NCBI GenBank assembly: GCA_031292485.1
Contig: JARLHA010000072.1
Span: 24,857 to 88,856, forward strand
From: Mucilaginibacter sp.
GTDB lineage: Bacteria; Bacteroidota; Bacteroidia; Sphingobacteriales; Sphingobacteriaceae
Length of the DNA stretch: 64,000 nt
Direction: 5' to 3'
A program made the translations under genes and the position numbers. This document shows positions 38,027 to 47,977 of the stretch, one piece after another; position 1 is the stretch's first letter, and each line of letters opens with the position of its first letter. Under the pieces are notes generated by a model, which did not search any database, had not been told where the DNA came from, and was given only the letters and a program-made list of their open reading frames with translations.

Positions 38027-40174
38027 ATGAACAAAAGAACATTAAATCATCCAAAATCAACCACCGGCACCAGCCGGGTGGACGGGCGCTTAAAAGTCAC
38101 CGGCGGGGCAAAGTACGCGGCAGAATTTAATGTTAAGGGTTTGGCCTATGGGGTGCTGGTTGGCGCTACCATCGCCAAAGGCAGCATTCGTTCTATTGAT
38201 TCCAAAAAGGCCGAAAATGCGCCGGGTGTGTTGGCGGTCATTAGTCATTTAAACTGCCCAAAAATACCGGGATACGCTGCAGAGCCCGCCAAAGCACCTA
38301 TAAAGATCTTTTATGATGATAAAGTATTGTACAATGGGCATGCCGTAGCCCTGTTAATTGCCGATACTTTTGAGCGGGCGCAATATGCCGCCTCGCTGAT
38401 AAAGGTGGAATATAATGCCCAAAAACACATCACCAGCTTAAAGGACAACCTGGGCAGCGCAGTAGCGCCCCCAAGCGACGCGGAGTTTAAAAAAGGGAAC
38501 CCGGATGCCTGGCAGTCGGCACCGTTTAAGGTGGAACAGGAATATATTTTACCCAGCGAGGTTCATAACCCGATGGAGCTGCATGCTATTGTGGCCCGAT
38601 GGGATGCCCCGGATAAACTGACTGTTTGGGATAAAACCCAGGGCGTAAAGGATACGCAAAGCAACCTGGCCCGTATCTTCGGGATACCCGTTGAAAACGT
38701 GCAGGTACACTCCAAATATGTAGGAGGTGCATTTGGCAGCGCTTTACAGGTTTGGCAGCATGAAGTAGCCGCCATCATTGGCGCAAAAGTGGTTAAACGA
38801 CCGGTTAAACTAATGCTTACCCGGGCCGATATGTTTACCTCGGTGGGTTACCGCCCGCTTACCTGGCAAAAAATAGGCATCGGCGCTGCCGCAGATGGCA
38901 AACTGGTTGGCATCAGTCACTGGGCTACGGGGCAAACCTCTACCTACGAGGATTTTGCAGAAAGCCCTGCCGATGTGAGCCGGCAATTGTATGCCTGCGC
39001 TAACCTGTATACCAATAATAAAATATTATCGCTGGATGTGGGCTCACCCATCTGGATGCGCGGCCCGGGTTATGCTACCGGCACTTTCGCGCTGGAATCT
39101 GCGATGGACGAACTCTCCTACCAATTAAATATCGACCCGGTTGAACTGCGGCTAATCAATTATGCGGAAACGGACCCCGAAACAGGCAAACCCTATTCAG
39201 GTAAATCATTACGGGAAGCGTATAAAATGGGTGCCGAAAATATTGGCTGGCATAGCCGCCCGAAAAAGCCGGGGTCGATGACCGAAGATGGCTGGCTGGT
39301 TGGCTACGGTATGTCCACCGGCATGTTCCAGGCCGACAGGGAACCGGCTACCGTAAAAGCCACCATGAATGACGATGGCAGCCTGATACTGCAAACCGCT
39401 GTAAGCGATATTGGCCCGGGCACAGCTACGCCGATGGTGTTGATAGCCTCCGAAACAATGGGAATACCCATTGAAAATATCCGGTTTGACCTGGGTGATT
39501 CGGCTTACCCCAATGCACCGCAACAGGGTGGTTCAACGATCGTTTCCAGCGTTGGCTCGGCGGTTTACCTGGCCTGTATTGCGCTTAAAGAGAAATTTCA
39601 ACAACTTATTGGCAACGGAGGAACAGATAAACCCGATTATGCAGCAGTACTAAAACAACATAACCTGGTTAAACTGGAAGTAGTAACCGATTCAAAAGCC
39701 GGTACCGAAGTGGATAAATACGTGATGTATTCCTGGTCGGTACACTTTATAAAAGTACTGGTAAACCCTTTAACAGGTGTGGTTAAGGTTGATAAGGCCA
39801 CCTGCGTGGCCGATTCGGGCCGCATCATCAGCCCAAAAACTGCCCGCAGCCAGATCATCGGCGGGGCCATCATGGGGATCGGCATGGCGCTGATGGAAGA
39901 AACCGTGATCGACCACCGTTACGGCAAGGTAATGAATGCCAGTTTTGGTGATTACCATGTGCCGGTACAGGCTGATATCCCGCAGATAGAAGCGCTGTTT
40001 GTAAATGAGCCAGACCTCAATATCAACCCGCTTGGCGCCAAAGGCATGGGCGAGATTTCGCTGATAGGAATGGCCGCAGCCGTTGCCAATGCTGTGTACA
40101 ACGCCACCGGCAAACGCGTGACAGAACTACCCATAACGCCGGATAAGCTGGTTGGTTGGGGTGAGTTAAGTTGA
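38027..40174 (+). CDS. molybdenum hydroxylase molybdopterin-binding subunit, copy 2
   Basis: 715 aa, paralogous over its whole length with the genes before and after it. Matching blocks: SRVDGRLKVTGGAKYAAEF, GGAFGSALQVWQHEVAAIIG, MRGPGYATGTFALESAMDEL, DIGPGTATPMVLIAS and the catalytic-Glu region LGAKGMGEISLIGMAAAVAN. All cofactor motifs look intact, so it is not a decaying duplicate. Residues around the first-sphere segment differ from copy 1 (LQVWQHE versus SPLWPYA), which may mean a different substrate. It probably shares the single Fe-S and FAD subunits encoded upstream. Confidence 0.92.
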   Translation: MNKRTLNHPKSTTGTSRVDGRLKVTGGAKYAAEFNVKGLAYGVLVGATIAKGSIRSIDSKKAENAPGVLAVISHLNCPKIPGYAAEPAKAPIKIFYDDKVLYNGHAVALLIADTFERAQYAASLIKVEYNAQKHITSLKDNLGSAVAPPSDAEFKKGNPDAWQSAPFKVEQEYILPSEVHNPMELHAIVARWDAPDKLTVWDKTQGVKDTQSNLARIFGIPVENVQVHSKYVGGAFGSALQVWQHEVAAIIGAKVVKRPVKLMLTRADMFTSVGYRPLTWQKIGIGAAADGKLVGISHWATGQTSTYEDFAESPADVSRQLYACANLYTNNKILSLDVGSPIWMRGPGYATGTFALESAMDELSYQLNIDPVELRLINYAETDPETGKPYSGKSLREAYKMGAENIGWHSRPKKPGSMTEDGWLVGYGMSTGMFQADREPATVKATMNDDGSLILQTAVSDIGPGTATPMVLIASETMGIPIENIRFDLGDSAYPNAPQQGGSTIVSSVGSAVYLACIALKEKFQQLIGNGGTDKPDYAAVLKQHNLVKLEVVTDSKAGTEVDKYVMYSWSVHFIKVLVNPLTGVVKVDKATCVADSGRIISPKTARSQIIGGAIMGIGMALMEETVIDHRYGKVMNASFGDYHVPVQADIPQIEALFVNEPDLNINPLGAKGMGEISLIGMAAAVANAVYNATGKRVTELPITPDKLVGWGELS

Positions 40175-40295
40175 TTAAGTTAGATTAGGTTGATTGAGTT
40201 GGATTAAGTTAGCCTAAGTTTTAAATGTTGTAATAAGTTGAACGTGTTCATCAGTCATTCTACTAATGAACCAGTGAACAAATGAACTAAGTGCC
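40175..40295. repeat. degenerate short tandem repeats between subunits 2 and 3
   Basis: After the stop of subunit 2 the DNA consists of about six degenerate copies of a 9-10-nt unit related to GATTAAGTT (40168-40220), then AT-rich sequence with ATGAACCAGTGAAC-type repeats leading to the start of subunit 3. No gene or clear promoter. It resembles slippage-prone microsatellite DNA. Confidence 0.65.
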
Positions 40296-42431
40296 ATGGA
40301 AAACAAAATCGTAAAAAAGCCAGCCGCTACGGATGGGTTGAGCCGTGTGGATGGCCGGTTAAAGGTTACCGGGAAAGCCAAATATTCTGCTGAATATAAT
40401 ACCAAAGGCATGGTGTACGCCGTGCTGGCCGGAAGTTCCATTACCAGCGGTACCATCAAAACCATTGATACCAAAAAAGCTGAAAGTGCACCGGGGGTTA
40501 TCTCGGTGATCACCTATTTAAATGCGCCGAAAGTTCCGGGATACCAGGATACGCCTGCCGGGGCAAAAGGTACGCTAAAGATATTTTACGACGAAAAAAT
40601 CTATTTTAACGGGCAGCCTGTGGCCATGGTGCTGGCAGATACTTTTGAGCGGGCGCAATTTGCTGCCGGCCTGGTGGATGTAACCTATAATAAAATGCCA
40701 TTTGAAACCCAGCTTACAAAAAACCTTGGTAAGGGCTTATCGCCGCATAACGCCAAGGATTATTTGAGGGGACAGGAGGAAGCCTATAAAACCGCCCCTG
40801 TAAAAATTGAGCAGGAATACCTGGTGCCCACCAATGTGCATAACCCTATGGAGCTGCATGCCATCATTGCCAACTGGGATAGCGACGACAAAGTAACCGT
40901 TTATGATAAAACCCAGGGCGTTGTAAGTACTCAGCGCAATATTGCCCAGGCGTTTAAACTACAGCCGGCTAACGTGCAGGTTACTTCGCCTTTTGTGGGC
41001 GGGGCATTCGGGGCAGCTTTACGAACCTGGCCGCATGAAATTGCCGCCGTAATGGCTGCCAAACTGGTTAAAAAACCAGTTAAACTGGTTTTAAGCAGGG
41101 GGGATATGTTTACATCGGTAGGATACAGGCCGCATACCTGGCAAAAGATCGGGCTGGGGGCCACTGCGGATGGAAAACTGGTTGGCATCAGCCACCAGGC
41201 TACAGGGCAAACTTCCGTTTATGAAGATTTTACCGAAGGGGTGGTTAATATCAGCCAGCTGATGTATGCCTGTCCTAATGTCGACACCAAATACAGGCTT
41301 GTCTCTTTAAATGTAAATACACCCACCCCTATGCGCGGGCCCGGCGAAGCAACAGGAGCTATCGCTTTGGAATGCGGCATGGATGAACTTGCACATGCGC
41401 TGAACATCGATCCGATAGAACTGCGCCTGCGCAATTACGCTGATACGGACCCGCTGACTGGTAAGCCTTATTCGAGCAAGTTTTTAAGCGATGCCTATAA
41501 GTTGGGCGCAGATGCGATAGGCTGGAGCAAACGCAGCGCTCAACCGGGCACAGTAATGGAAAATGGCTGGCTTTCGGGCTATGGCATGGCCACCGGGATG
41601 TTTGGCGCTTACCGTGGCGCCGCTACTGTAGTAGCAAGGTTACTGGCCGATGGTACCCTTGATGTACAAACCGCGGTTACTGATATCGGCCCGGGGACAG
41701 GTACTTTCATGACGAAAATAGCATCCGATATCATGGACATTTCCCCCGACAACATCAGGGTGAAGATTGGAGACTCTTCCTTGCCGCCGTCACCTACCCA
41801 GGGTGGATCGGCTATTACCTCAACTGTAGGCTCGGCTGTAAATGATGCCTGTGTACAATTAAAACAAAAATTAAAGGAACTAAGTGGCAACGTGGAAGGG
41901 GGAAGCGGAGGCTATGCGCAAATATTACAGCAGCATAATTTATCATCAGTTGAAGTTACCGTAACCTCAAAAGGCGGCCCGGATATGGCCAAGTATGCGA
42001 TGTTCTCCTGGTCGGTACATTTTATGAAAGTGCTGGTGCACCCCACAACGGGTGTGGTTAGGGTTGATAAGGCCGTTTCTGTAGCTGATTGCGGCACCAT
42101 CGTCAGCCAGAAAACTGCCCGCAGCCAGATCATTGGCGGCACCATTATGGGCACCGGTATGGGACTGACGGAAGCTGTCGTTATTGACCATAGGTACGGC
42201 CGCCTGGTAAATAATGATTTTGCCAATTACCACGTGCCTGTACAGGCGGATATACCTCAGTGTGAAGCTTTATTTGTTAATAAACCCGACCCTTATATCA
42301 ACCCGATGGGTGCAAAAGGCATGGGCGAGATTGCCACTATCGGCGTAGCCGCAGCCCTGGCCAATGCCGTATTTAATGCTACAGGTAAAAGGGTAAGGGA
42401 TTTGCCGGTTACGCCGGATAAGCTGGTGTGA
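40296..42431 (+). CDS. molybdenum hydroxylase molybdopterin-binding subunit, copy 3
   Basis: 711 aa, third tandem paralogue, closest by eye to copy 2 (AKYSAEYNTKGMVYAVLAGS, GGAFGAALRTWPHEIAAVMA, MRGPGEATGAIALECGMDEL, DIGPGTGTFMTKIASDIMDI). The Glu region MGAKGMGEIATIGVAAALAN is intact. The operon ends here at a strong inverted repeat. No xdhC-like chaperone or molybdopterin biosynthesis gene is in the window. The three copies may form alternative enzymes with shared electron-transfer subunits. Confidence 0.92.
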   Translation: MENKIVKKPAATDGLSRVDGRLKVTGKAKYSAEYNTKGMVYAVLAGSSITSGTIKTIDTKKAESAPGVISVITYLNAPKVPGYQDTPAGAKGTLKIFYDEKIYFNGQPVAMVLADTFERAQFAAGLVDVTYNKMPFETQLTKNLGKGLSPHNAKDYLRGQEEAYKTAPVKIEQEYLVPTNVHNPMELHAIIANWDSDDKVTVYDKTQGVVSTQRNIAQAFKLQPANVQVTSPFVGGAFGAALRTWPHEIAAVMAAKLVKKPVKLVLSRGDMFTSVGYRPHTWQKIGLGATADGKLVGISHQATGQTSVYEDFTEGVVNISQLMYACPNVDTKYRLVSLNVNTPTPMRGPGEATGAIALECGMDELAHALNIDPIELRLRNYADTDPLTGKPYSSKFLSDAYKLGADAIGWSKRSAQPGTVMENGWLSGYGMATGMFGAYRGAATVVARLLADGTLDVQTAVTDIGPGTGTFMTKIASDIMDISPDNIRVKIGDSSLPPSPTQGGSAITSTVGSAVNDACVQLKQKLKELSGNVEGGSGGYAQILQQHNLSSVEVTVTSKGGPDMAKYAMFSWSVHFMKVLVHPTTGVVRVDKAVSVADCGTIVSQKTARSQIIGGTIMGTGMGLTEAVVIDHRYGRLVNNDFANYHVPVQADIPQCEALFVNKPDPYINPMGAKGMGEIATIGVAAALANAVFNATGKRVRDLPVTPDKLV

Positions 42432-42444
42432 GGGTTGTTGCAAG

Positions 42445-42507
42445 GTTGGAATGTTGTAAAGTTAAGATTGCAGCTAAAATAACTTTACAACTTTACAACA
42501 TTCCAAC
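42445..42507. terminator. 19-bp inverted repeat ending the molybdenum hydroxylase operon
   Basis: GTTGGAATGTTGTAAAGTT (42445-42463) pairs perfectly with 42489-42507 across 25 nt, 14 nt after the stop of subunit 3 and just before the convergent gene at 42515. It lacks a T-run, so it may be a stem used from both sides or a member of the repeat family also present at 37884-38026. Confidence 0.65.
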
Positions 42508-42514
42508 AACCTGA

Positions 42515-42802
42515 CTAAAACTTCAGATTTTCCTTTAACCAAACCTGCACTTCATCCTGTTTGGTGATTTCGGCGGGAAGTTTATCGTGGATGAGTTTTT
42601 CCATTTTATTGCCGGTGTTGGAGAAACGATAATCCCAGAGGGACATCAGCTTGTTGATGAGGTACACCATTTCATTGCCTTCTTCTTTATTAAAAAGGGT
42701 ATCGTCAGGCTTGCCTGTAACACGCGGGTCATGCTGCACATAGGCAGTCCATTTGTAATCGGAATAATGCAGATTTTTACGTGAGAACAGGATCATGACC
42801 AC
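42515..42802 (-). CDS. small hypothetical protein
   Basis: 95 aa, or 93 from the Met at residue 3. The sequence is charged and aromatic (LHYSDYKWTAYVQHDPRVTG, then EMVYLINKLMSLWDYRFSNT) without signal peptide or membrane segment. Composition looks like a real protein, possibly helical in the second half. No family recognised. It stands alone, convergent with the molybdenum hydroxylase operon and sharing its terminator-like repeat. Confidence 0.65.
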   Translation of the reverse strand: MVMILFSRKNLHYSDYKWTAYVQHDPRVTGKPDDTLFNKEEGNEMVYLINKLMSLWDYRFSNTGNKMEKLIHDKLPAEITKQDEVQVWLKENLKF

Positions 42803-42979
42803 AGGGATTTCAGTAAAGGTACTTATAATTACCGGGCTTATGGGTGAATTATAAATAGAGCCAGCATTAAAAGCATTTTGATTGCCGGCTACCTGATTTC
42901 AATTATCCCAAATTTATCCAGTTTATTGCCAGTATTTCTCCAGAATGCCTTCCTACTATTGGATAAATAAATTTAAACC

Positions 42980-43408
42980 ATGAAAAAGATATTATTATCG
43001 GCAACCGTTATTCTTTTAATAGCAGGAAACCTGAAAGCACAGGACATCAAAACCAAAGATGTACCTGCTGTCGTAAAGTCAGCATTAACCAAAAAATATC
43101 CTGAGGCAAAAAAAATAGGCTGGGAAAAAGAAAAGGGCAATTTTGAAGCAAACTGGGGTGGTAAATCGGGCGAAGATAATTCGGTTCAGTTTACGCCTGC
43201 AGGGGTGTTTGTTGAAATTGTTAAAGCTATACCAGTAGCTGACTTGCCAAAAAATGTCATGCCTTACGTAAAAGCACATTATAAGGGTGCCAGGGTAACT
43301 GAAGCCGGCCGGGTAACAGATGCGGCGGGAAAGACGATGTACGAGGCAGAAGTTAAAGGCCGGGACCTGATCTTCGACGAAAACGGAAATTTCCTGAAGA
43401 AGGATTAA
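42980..43408 (+). CDS. PepSY-like secreted protein
   Basis: 142 aa. Signal peptide at residues 1-20 (MKKILLSATVILLIAGNLKA). Two PepSY-like repeats follow: VVKSALTKKYPEAKKIGWEK with FEANWGGKSGE, and VMPYVKAHYKGARVTEAGRV with MYEAEVKGRDLIFDENGNF. This is the pattern of the small periplasmic DUF2874/PepSY-like proteins of Bacteroidota, whose role is thought to be inhibitory or protective but is not established. It stands alone. Confidence 0.88.
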   Translation: MKKILLSATVILLIAGNLKAQDIKTKDVPAVVKSALTKKYPEAKKIGWEKEKGNFEANWGGKSGEDNSVQFTPAGVFVEIVKAIPVADLPKNVMPYVKAHYKGARVTEAGRVTDAAGKTMYEAEVKGRDLIFDENGNFLKKD

Positions 43409-43552
43409 ATCCCGGCTTCCTTTGCGCATCTTTTCGTGCGCCCGGTGATAAAAAGTTTAACCGCAAAGGGCGCTGAGAAGGCACAAAGATCACGGAGGCA
43501 AAATTTAATCTCGTTCTTTTTTTAAGTTGAATGCTTGTGATGCTGCGTTTTA

Positions 43553-44626
43553 TTACCAGCTTTTTAATTGCTTGATATAGGCCGTTAACTCACCAGCGAT
43601 CAGCTTATGTTCCTCCATATCGGGGTGTCCATCGCAGCCATTGTGGTATTGGCGCGAGAAAAAGTATTTGTACACCTTTTTATCCCCCGACGCATTTAAA
43701 TTGCCCGCTATTGCTGTGAGATACCGCTGTATAACGCCTCTAAGGCTTTCATCGCCCATCGGGCTGGTTAAACAAACGATGTCGGCTTTGGGATAATGTT
43801 TCCTGATCGCTTTGATAAAATTGATGTAGGCGCTGCAAAAGTAAGCGGAATCCTGTTTCGGGCCATCGTTCTGTCCAAGGCAAATGGTAACCACATCCGG
43901 TATATATTTATCAAAATTCCAGGCAATGGTATCGCCCCTAAAATATACCTTGTCAAAAATCCGGGGCATCACCATATTCATATCGCAGCAGCTGTGTACC
44001 AGGCCGATGCCTGCCTGGGCCGTTAATTGCCATTGAGCATCCAGATTTCTTGAGGTACGTGCGCCATAGCTCATATAGGCGTTATGCTGATCGTGCCACT
44101 GGCCCTTACCGCATGGAACCTCAGATTGGTCCATCCCGGTACCGCTGGTAATCGAATCGCCAAAATATTCAATTTTCCGTTTGGGTTTGGCGGGCAGCGG
44201 CAGCAGTTTCTCGCATTTGAGCCCTAAAAAATCAATATAGCCAGTGTTTGATTCCGTGTCCTTACAGATCAGGAGGGTATGTTCACCTGCTGAAAGCCCA
44301 TCCGGAACGCTTAGTTCATTTATTTTACCTGTTAATTTTACCCGGTAAGGGTTATTTCCGTCAATCACGATCTCCAGGTAGTTATGGTTTGTTCCGGCTG
44401 CTTCATCGTTGATCAGCATCACGCATTTTGCGCCTTTAAACTTCGCGGTAATATAAACGCCGGGGGCCCAGAACCTGGGGACTTGCGGGTTTGAAACGTC
44501 CATCCTGCCAACATATTGAATATGGGGATCGTCGGCTGCAAAAAATTTCAGTTCAGCATGCTTGTTGGCCTTCGCAAATGAGAGGGAAAGCACTGCAAAT
44601 AAAAAAAGACAGATGATCCGTTTCAT
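43553..44626 (-). CDS. secreted SGNH/GDSL esterase (CE2-like)
   Basis: 357 aa from the ATG at 44626, which opens a signal peptide (MKRIICLFLFAVLSLSFAKA); an upstream ATG adds 8 residues. An N-terminal jelly-roll domain (about 25-145) is followed by the SGNH hydrolase: block I IEYFGDSITSGTGM (Ser nucleophile), block III CLGQNDGPK and block V DGHPDMEEHK (catalytic His, with Asp). This two-domain plan matches family CE2 acetyl esterases, which remove acetyl groups from xylan or other polysaccharides. It stands alone. Confidence 0.88.
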   Translation of the reverse strand: MKRIICLFLFAVLSLSFAKANKHAELKFFAADDPHIQYVGRMDVSNPQVPRFWAPGVYITAKFKGAKCVMLINDEAAGTNHNYLEIVIDGNNPYRVKLTGKINELSVPDGLSAGEHTLLICKDTESNTGYIDFLGLKCEKLLPLPAKPKRKIEYFGDSITSGTGMDQSEVPCGKGQWHDQHNAYMSYGARTSRNLDAQWQLTAQAGIGLVHSCCDMNMVMPRIFDKVYFRGDTIAWNFDKYIPDVVTICLGQNDGPKQDSAYFCSAYINFIKAIRKHYPKADIVCLTSPMGDESLRGVIQRYLTAIAGNLNASGDKKVYKYFFSRQYHNGCDGHPDMEEHKLIAGELTAYIKQLKSW

Positions 44627-44777
44627 AAAAAGTCCTTTCGGTGTAAACATAAGTAAAATGGTGTTGCCCTTTTTAATACTATTATAACTTTTATTGAAGG
44701 TTTTTTAAATAAGCCAGTATAAAAAAAGCGACCAGGAAACCCCAGCCGCTTTTAAAATATATACGACTATTTTATCG

Positions 44778-45830
44778 TTAGTTTTGATCAGACTCATCTG
44801 TCGGAAGTCCGACAACCTTATAATTTTTCAAGCCATTAGCATCAACCAGTTCCTGGTAATAAACGCCATCAGGCGATACCCATAATTTTTGGCCGTTTAA
44901 CTTTATTTTCCGGCAATCAGGCGGCAATTGAGTTACAATGTCACCCATTTGAGGCCCTTGTGGCTGATCGTCATTCTGGACATTATCTGTATTTAAAACA
45001 CCATCTTTACCGGCAACCATATAAACAACTGTTCCGTCGTCTTTGGTAACCGCCTGGTAATAAACGCCATTCAGCTCATAATACTGCTGTCCGTTGATCA
45101 CTATTGATTGCGCCTTATCAGGTAAAGAAGTTACTTCTGCACCAACAGGGGGTTCAACAACGGTATATTCTTCGTTATCATAGGTATAAAACAAGCCATT
45201 GGAGAAATAGTATTGATCATCTCCCCAAAAGAAAGGGTAATAACCGTAGGGTAAAACATTGCACCTGAAACCAAGATTTACACCGTAATAGGTATTATAA
45301 TAACCGCGATTGTAATGATAATAGCCATGGTTACCCCAATAACTGCCATTTCCGTAACCGATCCTGGGTGAAGAACGGTATGCGTTAACTGAACCTGAGC
45401 CTGGACTTGCGCCCACACGCGAAGCGGCTACGCCTGTGCGTTGCGGATACCCGTAATTGCCTCTTATGGCAATGCCGGTGCGGGGAGCATATCCATAATT
45501 ACCTCTCGCTGCAACACCCTGGCGATTAACATTTGTATTAGTTCGCTGCTGCTGTACACTTGTACCCCGCTGAACCATCCCTACGCTACCGGAAGGGCGC
45601 GATCCGTTTGAACTGCTAACGGAGGGCCTGCTAACGGTCACGTTGCCGCCACCGCCTGAAGGCCTTGAACTGGAAACGCTGCTTCCGCCGCCGCCACCGG
45701 ATGGGTGACTGCCTCCTCCGCCGCCGCCACCGCCATTAGCCGAGCGCTGGGCATAGGCTGTACCAGCTACAAACAGGCACAAAAGTGCGCCTGAAGCTGT
45801 GTAAAGTAATTTTTTATATAGTGTTTTCAT
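44778..45830 (-). CDS. secreted Gly/Ser-rich protein with DUF6515-like repeats
   Basis: 350 aa. Signal peptide at 1-27. Residues 28-170 are low-complexity (Gly8 run, Ser/Arg/Pro-rich, R-G-N-Y-G-Y-x-P-R-T-G repeated three times). A Tyr/Gly-rich block follows (GNHGYYHYNRGYYNTYYGVN, then LPYGYYPFFWGDDQYYFSN), then two copies of a VINGQQYYELNGVYYQ-type beta repeat, the DUF6515 pattern. It is probably an envelope-associated protein; function unknown. The Gly-rich part is encoded by GCC/CCG-type repeats, so its length may vary by slippage. Confidence 0.82.
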   Translation of the reverse strand: MKTLYKKLLYTASGALLCLFVAGTAYAQRSANGGGGGGGGSHPSGGGGGSSVSSSRPSGGGGNVTVSRPSVSSSNGSRPSGSVGMVQRGTSVQQQRTNTNVNRQGVAARGNYGYAPRTGIAIRGNYGYPQRTGVAASRVGASPGSGSVNAYRSSPRIGYGNGSYWGNHGYYHYNRGYYNTYYGVNLGFRCNVLPYGYYPFFWGDDQYYFSNGLFYTYDNEEYTVVEPPVGAEVTSLPDKAQSIVINGQQYYELNGVYYQAVTKDDGTVVYMVAGKDGVLNTDNVQNDDQPQGPQMGDIVTQLPPDCRKIKLNGQKLWVSPDGVYYQELVDANGLKNYKVVGLPTDESDQN

Positions 45831-46105
45831 GACTTTATGGTATTAAAATAATATTTAGGATAAATGTTAGACAACAAGGCAGTAAAAAGGTTTAATGCAA
45901 CATTGTAACAAATATTTGGATAAATGTAAATAAAAAAATAAATAATTGCTTTACGCAAATACGAATGTTACAAAACGCCCGAATATAAAAAATATTACAC
46001 CTCCTGCTGAAGGTCTGTTTTTGATTTATAACCGTTTATCCGTATTATACGATGGTTCATCCAATTTTATGCTGATATTTAAAAAGGTTAAGCCAGATTT
46101 GTTGT

Positions 46106-47173
46106 ATGGAAGGTTTCGAAAATAGATATTTCAACGGGTCGGTTGCTAAAATTAATTTGACTTATGGAGCAATAGGCCTGGGTATAGGGCTATTAATAAG
46201 CGCATTTGAATCGGCATTAAACGATAGTTTGGTTCCGCTAAATGATATTATATCAACGCTGATCTTTAGCTCAATTATCACTTTAAGCATCACTAATTCC
46301 ATTTACCTGTTCTCCCGTTTCTGGCGGTCGAAAAAAAGCCCAAAGCGGCATTTTATATTTGTTTTTTACGGCTGCAACATATTAGGCATGCTGGTAGGTA
46401 TAGAACTATCGTACCTGGCGATCGCGCTTATTTTTCATATACCCTACCACTTTCTAAGCCATTTTAGAGATTACCGTTTCAACTTTTTGGTGGTAATCAT
46501 TGTGAGTACCATCATTTATTTTTACAGGGTGCAACGGGCAGGCATGAGTGCACGCCTCAAAGAAAAAGAACTCGCCCTTGTTAAGGCTAAACAATTAATT
46601 ACACAGGCTGAATTACAAACGCTGCAATCAAAAATAAACCCGCATTTTTTATATAACTCGCTTAATTCAATAGCCAGTCTTATTCACCAGGATGCGGATA
46701 AGGCTGAGGACATGACGCTCAAACTTTCCCGGTTATTCAGGTACAGTATAAATTCGCCAAAGGAAAATATGGCGCCCCTGACAGAAGAGATGGAAATAGT
46801 AAATACCTATCTTGAAATTGAAAAGGTTCGCTTTGGCGACAGGTTGAGTTTTATAACCGAGATTGAAGAAGCCGTTAAAAACAAGGTAGTGCCCCGTTTT
46901 TTAATACAACCCCTTGTTGAAAACGCGCTTAAACATGGACTAAATGACATGGCAAGCCACGGTGAATTAAAAATAACAATAAAAGGCGAAAGCGAATATA
47001 TTGCTATTACCATTGCTGACAACGGCAGGCCTTTCCCTGCCAAACTGGATTTGGGTTACGGGCTACAAAGCACCTACGATAAACTAAACTTATTGTACGG
47101 CGAAAATTACCAGGTCCAAATAGCGAATACGCCCGAAAAACATATCAGGATTATTATCCCGGCTATCATATGA
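46106..47173 (+). CDS. LytS-type histidine kinase
   Basis: 355 aa. Four membrane segments in residues 18-155 (for example IGLGIGLLISAFESAL and LGMLVGIELSYLAIALIFHI), then a coiled coil and the His_kinase domain LQSKINPHFLYNSLNSIASL with phospho-His in N-P-H-F. The ATPase domain has VPRFLIQPLVENALKHGLND (N box), IADNGRP (G1) and G-Y-G-L-Q-S-T (G2). It phosphorylates the LytTR regulator encoded next, overlapping by 4 nt. The signal sensed is unknown. Confidence 0.93.
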   Translation: MEGFENRYFNGSVAKINLTYGAIGLGIGLLISAFESALNDSLVPLNDIISTLIFSSIITLSITNSIYLFSRFWRSKKSPKRHFIFVFYGCNILGMLVGIELSYLAIALIFHIPYHFLSHFRDYRFNFLVVIIVSTIIYFYRVQRAGMSARLKEKELALVKAKQLITQAELQTLQSKINPHFLYNSLNSIASLIHQDADKAEDMTLKLSRLFRYSINSPKENMAPLTEEMEIVNTYLEIEKVRFGDRLSFITEIEEAVKNKVVPRFLIQPLVENALKHGLNDMASHGELKITIKGESEYIAITIADNGRPFPAKLDLGYGLQSTYDKLNLLYGENYQVQIANTPEKHIRIIIPAII

Positions 47174-47925
47174 ACAGAAACTGGAAGACATTAATTATTG
47201 ATGATGAGCAGTTGGCAAGGCAGCGCCTGGCCCGTTTGTTAAAGCCTTATGAAGATATTGAGATTATTGGAGAAGCGGTGAACGGGCAGGACGGACTGGA
47301 CAAAGTAGAAGAAACGCGCCCGGATCTTATTTTTTTAGATATAGAAATGCCGGTATTTAACGGGTTTGAAATGCTCCGGCAATTAAATCATCAGCCTAAA
47401 GTTATTTTCACAACGGCCTACGACCAATATGCAATTAAAGCATTTGAAGAAGAAACGGTGGATTATTTACTAAAACCGATTGAAACAGAGCGGCTTGAAA
47501 AAACCATCAAAAAATTACGTCAAAACCAATTTCAGCCCCCGGCTTTTTTGCCGCTTGAAGCATTGCTGAAGCACCTGCAGGTTAAAAAAGAAATTAAAAC
47601 GTTAACCGTAAAGATTGGCGATAAAATATTGCTGGTGAAACTGGACAGCATCATTTTTATAGATGCTGAGGATAAATATGTTTTTCTGCATACAGCCGAT
47701 GGAAAAAAACACCTGACCGATTTTACGATCAACGCGCTGGAAGAAAAATTGCCCGAACAATTTGTACGGATCCACCGCGGATATATGATCAATAGTGAGT
47801 ATATCAAAGAGATCAGGAAGAGTTTTAACGGAGCGTTTGTTTTTGTGATGAATGATAAAGAAAACACCAGGCTTAACTCGAGCAGGGCGGCTGCGCATAT
47901 ATTGCGGGAAAAGTTTAATATTTAA
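47170..47925 (+). CDS. LytTR-family response regulator
   Basis: 251 aa. Receiver domain (residues 1-120) with acidic pocket IIDDEQLARQ, phospho-Asp in LIFLDIEMPVFNGFE and Lys in YLLKPIE. A LytTR DNA-binding domain (about 145-250) follows, ending in QFVRIHRGYMINSEYIKEIR. Translated together with the kinase gene through ATGA overlap, so it is its cognate regulator. Targets are usually direct repeats in promoters of envelope or virulence-like genes; none identified. Confidence 0.95.
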   Translation: MNRNWKTLIIDDEQLARQRLARLLKPYEDIEIIGEAVNGQDGLDKVEETRPDLIFLDIEMPVFNGFEMLRQLNHQPKVIFTTAYDQYAIKAFEEETVDYLLKPIETERLEKTIKKLRQNQFQPPAFLPLEALLKHLQVKKEIKTLTVKIGDKILLVKLDSIIFIDAEDKYVFLHTADGKKHLTDFTINALEEKLPEQFVRIHRGYMINSEYIKEIRKSFNGAFVFVMNDKENTRLNSSRAAAHILREKFNI

Positions 47926-47977
47926 CGCCTGGGCCAGCGGGCCACCAAAACGTTTGAAACGGACCGGGTTTCGGCGG

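Noticed and set aside
35763..42431. Frameshifted duplicates or pseudogenes among the three large subunits
   Set aside because: All three are full length with intact motifs, so none is a pseudogene.
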